Source of the DNA: Cyanobacteria bacterium UBA1221
GTDB lineage: Bacteria > Cyanobacteriota > Vampirovibrionia > Gastranaerophilales > Gastranaerophilaceae
NCBI GenBank assembly: GCA_002309425.1
Contig: DBXD01000021.1
Coordinates: 1 to 25,350, forward strand
DNA: 25,350 nt
Direction of reading: 5' to 3'
The translations under genes were made by a program, and so were the position numbers. Shown piece after piece: positions 21,951-25,350 of this stretch (positions are counted from its first letter, which is position 1; the number at the start of each line of letters is the position of its first letter). The notes beneath the pieces were generated by a model. It ran no database searches. It saw only the letters and a program-made list of their open reading frames with translations, and had not been told where the DNA came from.

Positions 21951-22652
21951 CTAAACAAAATTATAGATTTCAATAATTTTATCAATTCCGCCTTTCGCAA
22001 TCTCAAAAATTTTTAACATTTGTTCATAATCATAAGGATTTCCTTCTGCTGTTGTCTGAAATTCGATAATTTTTCCGCTCTTAGTTAAAACTATATTACT
22101 ATCGACCTGTGCATGAGAATCTTCTTCATAACACAAATCCAACATTACTTCACCGTCGATTATACCGGCAGATATTGCGGCAACAGGTTCCGTTATTGGG
22201 TTTTGCAAAATTTTTCCTTCTGCCATTAATTTCTCAACCGCAATTTTTAGTGCAAGGAAGCCTCCGCAAATACTTGCCGTTCTGGTTCCTCCATCCGCCT
22301 GAATAACATCAGCATCAATGGTTATTGTGAGATTAGGCATTTTTTCCAAATCCACACATGCCCTGAGACTTCTGCCAATCAGTCTTTGAATTTCCTGAGT
22401 TCTTCCCGAGATTTTGGTTCTTTCTCTCTGGCACCTGACATTTGTGGAGGACGGGAGTAATGAATATTCGGCAGTTAGCCAGCCTCTCGGGTCATCTTTA
22501 TCCATCCATTTTGGTTTACCTTCTTCAACGGAAGCAGTAGTAATAACTCTTGTATCACCAAATTCCACCAAAACCGAGCCCAAAGCATTTTTGGTAAAGT
22601 CTTTAGTAAATTTAATTTGTCTTAATTCATCGTTTTTTCTTCCCTGTCGCAT
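21951..22652 (-). CDS. rph: Ribonuclease PH
   Basis: This phosphorolytic 3' exoribonuclease trims tRNA precursors and releases nucleoside diphosphates. The 233-residue protein (typical 235-250) has R2-led MRQGRKNDELR, GDTRVITTASVEE, GWLTAEYSLLPSST, RERTKISGRTQEIQRLIGRSLR (the conserved Arg-rich stretch), DADVIQADGGTRTASICG and D-containing EEDSHAQVDSNIV. The start is at ATG 22652 with AAGG about 8 nt upstream; a further upstream in-frame start (22721) would overlap the preceding gene. The stop of the zinc-ribbon gene and this ATG are separated by one base (TAA-A-ATG), indicating coupled translation. Two exported-protein genes follow on the same strand. Confidence 0.95.
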   Translation of the reverse strand: MRQGRKNDELRQIKFTKDFTKNALGSVLVEFGDTRVITTASVEEGKPKWMDKDDPRGWLTAEYSLLPSSTNVRCQRERTKISGRTQEIQRLIGRSLRACVDLEKMPNLTITIDADVIQADGGTRTASICGGFLALKIAVEKLMAEGKILQNPITEPVAAISAGIIDGEVMLDLCYEEDSHAQVDSNIVLTKSGKIIEFQTTAEGNPYDYEQMLKIFEIAKGGIDKIIEIYNFV

Positions 22653-22653
22653 T

Positions 22654-22881
22654 TTAATTTCCTTTATAATCGTAATCCCACATATAAATCTGCCCGCAAT
22701 ATCTGCATACGGCGTGTTCATTCATAAACCTCAAATCAGGGACAAAAGTATATCCGTCAACAGATATTTGCAACTCGTTTTTTGAATTGTAAGTCTGCTC
22801 AAAAACACGTGCGCCATGATACTCAGGTGAAAACATGAGTTCAAATTTATCTACAGACTTACAATTCTTGCATATAAACAA
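22654..22881 (-). CDS. Small zinc-ribbon-like protein
   Basis: The 75-residue protein has two Cys pairs, CKNC (4-7) and CRYC (59-62). They can bind one zinc across a beta-rich middle with conserved-looking aromatic residues. It uses a TTG start at 22881, chosen because GAGG lies 7 nt upstream. The gene lies 19 nt after the membrane-protein gene and one base before rph, so it belongs to the same transcript. Zinc ribbons often bind RNA, DNA or partner proteins. Its position before rph may indicate RNA-linked function, but this is a weak inference. No exact family recognised. Confidence 0.75.
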   Translation of the reverse strand: MFICKNCKSVDKFELMFSPEYHGARVFEQTYNSKNELQISVDGYTFVPDLRFMNEHAVCRYCGQIYMWDYDYKGN

Positions 22882-22900
22882 TTTTATACCTCAATAAAAA

Positions 22901-23896
22901 TTAATCTTTATATTTACGCATAGCCCTGTCAATTACGTCCTGAGAAAGTTTTTTTAGTGCTTTCTTTTTATTTTTTCCGTTCCTTCTTTCTATTTGCTCA
23001 TTTTTAGTCAGAATTGCATGATACCATAATGCCCAGGTTATGCTTCTCAACGGCAGGGTATAGCCTATAACAAGAAATGCCACAATCTGATATACCAAGA
23101 ATGAAGAAACTTTTGCCGAAGTAAGAATATCAAAAGTCGGATTTATCTGCAAAATATTTTCATTCAAAACATTCAGAGGAAGATAAGAAACCACATATTC
23201 TTCAAAAAATGCCCCCAAAATTCCTGATAATCTCGTAAAATCAAAAAATACGGAAAATCCCTGAACAAACAATACATGCGTAAATATTCCGATAATAAAC
23301 ATTATCAATAATGTTCTGAAAGCATTTCCCCTTATCATTTCAAAACTTCTTTTAAAGCACCCCTTAGGACTCTGCTCAGGCTCATATGAAAAAATCTGAA
23401 AGATTAGAATAAAATACACAAATAATATACCGCCAATTACCCATAAAAACGGATTAATTGCCAAAAATAAAAATATTGAATATAAAAACCATAGCGCAAT
23501 ATATTTTCCTGCCTGTTTTGTAACGGTTGCATTATGCGCCGGAAAATCGTATATTTTACCTGTTTCCAGATATCCCTCAGTTACTGAGTTCATTGCACCA
23601 TATGCAACAAGATAATCCCAAAAAGCTTTTATATATACCAACATTCCCGGAATTGTTATAATAACAACACAGAGAACAATAGTTAAATTATCCTTAAAAA
23701 TCGGATATTTCAAAGCCAATTCAGGCAAATATACCGTATAAATCCCCGCAAGACAAAGAGTTAAAAGCAGTCCCAAAACCTGACCTAATATAGGAAATGT
23801 CATATACCCGCAAAATTTCAGGAAATTCATACTGTATATTTTTATAGCTGCTAAAACAACCCATAAAAAATTATTTTCAACTCTTATCTTTGCCAT
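22901..23896 (-). CDS. Multi-pass integral membrane protein, unknown
   Basis: The 331-residue protein has about six strongly hydrophobic segments (about 28-52, 70-92, 130-165, 190-215, 260-285 and a shorter one). A soluble, Lys-rich C-terminus (RRNGKNKKKALKK, about 302-315) probably faces the cytoplasm. Central CFKRSFEMIRGNAFRTL resembles the linking segment of YciC/DUF975-like proteins, but this is only a loose likeness. No transport motif is seen. ATG 23896 has GGAG 6 nt upstream. It heads the transcript with the zinc-ribbon protein, rph and two exported proteins. The function cannot be assigned. Confidence 0.8.
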   Translation of the reverse strand: MAKIRVENNFLWVVLAAIKIYSMNFLKFCGYMTFPILGQVLGLLLTLCLAGIYTVYLPELALKYPIFKDNLTIVLCVVIITIPGMLVYIKAFWDYLVAYGAMNSVTEGYLETGKIYDFPAHNATVTKQAGKYIALWFLYSIFLFLAINPFLWVIGGILFVYFILIFQIFSYEPEQSPKGCFKRSFEMIRGNAFRTLLIMFIIGIFTHVLFVQGFSVFFDFTRLSGILGAFFEEYVVSYLPLNVLNENILQINPTFDILTSAKVSSFLVYQIVAFLVIGYTLPLRSITWALWYHAILTKNEQIERRNGKNKKKALKKLSQDVIDRAMRKYKD

Positions 23897-23942
23897 ACTT
23901 TCTCCACTTAATTTTACATAACAATTCTATTACAAATATAAT

Positions 23943-23976
23943 TAAAAAAACAACAACCGATTAAATGGTTGTTGTT
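23943..23976 (-). terminator. Rho-independent terminator of the 94/100-residue protein unit
   Basis: A perfect 10-bp stem AACAACAACC/GGTTGTTGTT (23949-23958 with 23967-23976) has an 8-nt loop. On the minus strand a T-run follows directly (complement of the A-run starting at 23943). It ends transcription of the small genes at 24007-24612 before the membrane-protein operon. Confidence 0.85.
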
Positions 23977-24006
23977 AAATGAATGAGAGAGTAAAATTTA
24001 TTTATA

Positions 24007-24291
24007 TTAATCATTTTTAACTTTTGTTCCTAGGTGATAAAATTTCATTTCTTCTGCAATCACCTTTGCGCCTGTCATTGCATTTGCCTGAGCCGTCGCA
24101 TAATCATCAATTTTTTCGGGTGTCTTAGAAGTTTCATGATTTTGTGTAACTTTATCGTTATTGTACATCTGTGCTTGAGCCGCATTGGTATTTTGCATTG
24201 TAGTTGCATTATTAACAGAATTTGCTTCACCGTACTGTGCGGCGAAGTCTGAACCTATTTTTGGTTGTATAGTAATTCCGTTTAATTGCAT
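24007..24291 (-). CDS. Small Asn/Gln/Ala-rich unknown protein
   Basis: The 94-residue protein has no signal peptide or membrane segment. The N-terminus reads MQLNGITIQPKIGSDF. Residues 25-60 are low-complexity (Asn, Thr, Gln, Ala), and a helical C-terminal part (about 61-88) contains AQANAMTGAKVIAEEM. It follows the 100-residue gene by 18 nt and ends before a strong terminator, so the two form a two-gene unit. A purine-rich GAGAG stretch lies about 5-9 nt upstream of the start. The family is not recognised. The polar N-terminus and disordered middle recall secreted or assembled filament subunits, but this is only an impression. Confidence 0.7.
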   Translation of the reverse strand: MQLNGITIQPKIGSDFAAQYGEANSVNNATTMQNTNAAQAQMYNNDKVTQNHETSKTPEKIDDYATAQANAMTGAKVIAEEMKFYHLGTKVKND

Positions 24292-24309
24292 TTTTGTTCT
24301 CTCTTATTG

Positions 24310-24612
24310 TTATCCTATGAACTGAAATTTTGACAAACCGCGAGCATTATACGCAAAACAACCGACCATGCCGTTTTCCTCAGCGCAATAATCAAAATCC
24401 GGATTTGTAATACCGTTTGCCCCTGTAACAGAAGGTGGTAATACTGCATAGTTTACCATTGATGCAATACCTGAAGTTACAAGCGTTTCATGATCAGCAT
24501 CGACCACAAACGGCTTAGCATAAGCATTTGTGACGGTATCCGGGAATACCAGTTTTTGATTTTTCTGACCTATCGGTGCTACCGATTGTGTCATAGGTGC
24601 ATCGTAAAACAT
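24310..24612 (-). CDS. Small unknown protein
   Basis: The 100-residue protein has no signal peptide and no membrane segment. The N-terminus is rich in Pro, Gln and small residues. The middle contains DADHETLVTSGIASMVNYAV, and the C-terminus has two Cys (DYCAEENGMVGC) and a Phe/Gly ending (FQFIG). ATG 24612 is preceded by GAG 6 nt upstream and an AT-rich stretch with a possible TATATA -10. It forms a unit with the 94-residue gene 18 nt downstream. It is not recognised; the compact size and co-occurrence suggest a lineage-specific pair. Confidence 0.7.
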   Translation of the reverse strand: MFYDAPMTQSVAPIGQKNQKLVFPDTVTNAYAKPFVVDADHETLVTSGIASMVNYAVLPPSVTGANGITNPDFDYCAEENGMVGCFAYNARGLSKFQFIG

Positions 24613-24678
24613 ATAATACTCTTTCTCTTTTTATATATTCTGTATATATAAAGTATTGAAAGCCCAAAAAATTGCTTT

Positions 24679-24711
24679 TTTACATTATTTTATGTTTACA
24701 TTTCTTTACAT
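24679..24711. repeat. Three direct TTTACAT heptamers
   Basis: TTTACAT occurs at 24679-24685, 24695-24701 and 24705-24711, with starts 16 and 10 nt apart. They lie in the 202-nt divergent gap between the 100-residue gene and the gene at 24815. They could be regulator sites but may be chance in AT-rich DNA. Nothing else clear is seen in this gap. Confidence 0.3.
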
Positions 24712-24814
24712 AGCGCTTTCAAACACCGACTGCTACAACATTTGGTGTATTTTTCTAAAGTTTTTCTGATATATGACGTTATCCCCAATAGGTACAAATA
24801 AAGAGGCATCTGAC

Positions 24815-25183
24815 ATGTTTAATTCCGTAAACAACCCTTTTAACAGACGTATTGAATCTTCCACCTCTTCAGACACAAACGGAGGTCAGCAGAGGCAGCA
24901 GGAGCAGCAGCAACAGGAGAGGAATTTACTGGAAGAAGAAGAAAGTGACGAAGTTAGAATCGGCGGACGCCCGATTTTAAGTGAGGAAGAAATCACATAC
25001 TTTGTCAAAGAATACATTGCAAAGATTAAGATTGAATATGAAGGTAACGAAAAGGTTGCCCAAAAAGCAGACAAATGGCTTGCCCGGTTCAATGTAAAAA
25101 AGTTTATGAAAAGCAACCCCGATATAACAATATCGGATTTAAACATGATTCTTTACTCGGAAACAGAGTCTATCAGAAATTAG
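24815..25183 (+). CDS. Gln/Glu-rich small protein, unknown
   Basis: The protein is 122 residues from ATG 24815, which has GAGG 8 nt upstream. An upstream in-frame ATG at 24773 has no ribosome-binding site. Residues 1-24 are polar, followed by a Gln-rich then Glu-rich stretch (about 25-45). The C-terminal part from about residue 50 (LSEEEITYFVKEYIAKIKIEYEG) is a well-formed helical domain ending in SDLNMILYSETESIRN. The Gln stretch is encoded by repeating CAG/GAG-like triplets at 24887-24919. It converges on proS and overlaps it by 4 nt at the stop codons. The family is not recognised; it may be a small regulatory or assembly protein. Confidence 0.75.
   Translation: MFNSVNNPFNRRIESSTSSDTNGGQQRQQEQQQQERNLLEEEESDEVRIGGRPILSEEEITYFVKEYIAKIKIEYEGNEKVAQKADKWLARFNVKKFMKSNPDITISDLNMILYSETESIRN
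24887..24919 (+). repeat. Imperfect CAG-type trinucleotide repeat
   Basis: Eleven consecutive triplets are CAG, AGG, GAG or CAA variants, encoding the Gln-rich stretch of the gene at 24815. Such tracts are prone to slippage and length change. Confidence 0.6.
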
Positions 25184-25350
25184 CCCAAGACCGACTTAAT
25201 TTCTTTTATCACCATATCAACCGCATCTTCAGGCTTCAGAGTTGCCGTTTCACCTGTTGCACGAACTTTGTATTCAACAAGCCCGTCCGCAAGTGTTTTA
25301 CCGGCAGTAATCCTATAAGGGAAACCTATCAAATCGGCATCTTTAAATTT
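25180..25350 (-). CDS. proS: Prolyl-tRNA synthetase, C-terminal fragment (cut by the window end)
   Basis: Only the last 56 codons are in the window; the rest lies beyond 25350. The translated minus strand reads KFKDADLIGFPYRITAGKTL, then LVEYKVRATGE, ending in KSVLG. This matches the C-terminal anticodon-binding domain of bacterial-type ProRS (KDADLIGxPxRI, GxKxLxxGxVEYK). The enzyme charges tRNA-Pro with proline. Its stop codon (25180-25182) overlaps the stop of the convergent gene at 24815 (TTAG at 25180-25183), so the two share four bases. No terminator is seen between them. Identity is supported by motif match over a short stretch only. Confidence 0.88.
   Translation of the reverse strand, partial: KFKDADLIGFPYRITAGKTLADGLVEYKVRATGETATLKPEDAVDMVIKEIKSVLG

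Noticed and set aside
1..25350. CRISPR arrays, insertion sequences or prophage genes
   Set aside because: I found no regularly spaced direct repeats with spacers, no transposase or integrase motifs, and no phage structural genes that I recognise.

Overview
The window is AT-rich bacterial chromosome, and the recognisable genes carry mostly ordinary Shine-Dalgarno sites. Sec signal peptides and a probable lipoprotein suggest an envelope with a periplasm. Several unrelated proteins start with a polar leader followed by a short Ser-Phe-x-(Ala/Gly) tag, and many genes look lineage-specific. I recall this style from uncultured gut Gastranaerophilales (non-photosynthetic Cyanobacteriota, 'Melainabacteria'). 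That assignment is from memory, moderately confident and not proven here.

Layout. 1-240: tRNA-Ser(UGA) with its own promoter and terminator. 346-3892: an accessory stretch of two convergent gene pairs. The first is a TPR protein facing a small kinase-fold-like protein; the second is a class III-type Fic protein facing an unknown tagged protein. A related ~36-nt repeat sits at both junctions, and a decayed gene remnant follows. 3895-6846: a radical SAM/SPASM enzyme directly behind a proline-rich lipoprotein with four PP..AG..PP units (a candidate enzyme-substrate pair), then a second, tagged radical SAM protein. 6890-9751: surface-glycan genes (FkbM-like methyltransferase, NAD sugar epimerase, GT2 glycosyltransferase). 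9840-12070: two unrelated HExxH zinc-peptidase-like proteins. 12133-16547: a tightly packed minus-strand unit of PAP2 phosphatase, nanE, nanK, a 75-residue ORF, and a GT2 enzyme fused to FN3-like domains. 16607-21119: plus-strand GT39-like membrane glycosyltransferase, M16 peptidase and acetolactate synthase. 21174-23896: a minus-strand unit of a membrane protein, a zinc-ribbon protein, RNase PH and two small exported proteins. 24007-25350: two small unknown proteins, a Gln/Glu-rich protein, and the 3' end of proS.

The genes fit a host-associated bacterium that handles amino sugars, builds surface glycans and makes lineage-specific exported or effector-like proteins. The most promising undescribed elements are the radical SAM/repeat-lipoprotein pair, the N-terminal tag family with a shared upstream (C)GGC-A(n)T(n) box, and the minimal kinase-like protein.
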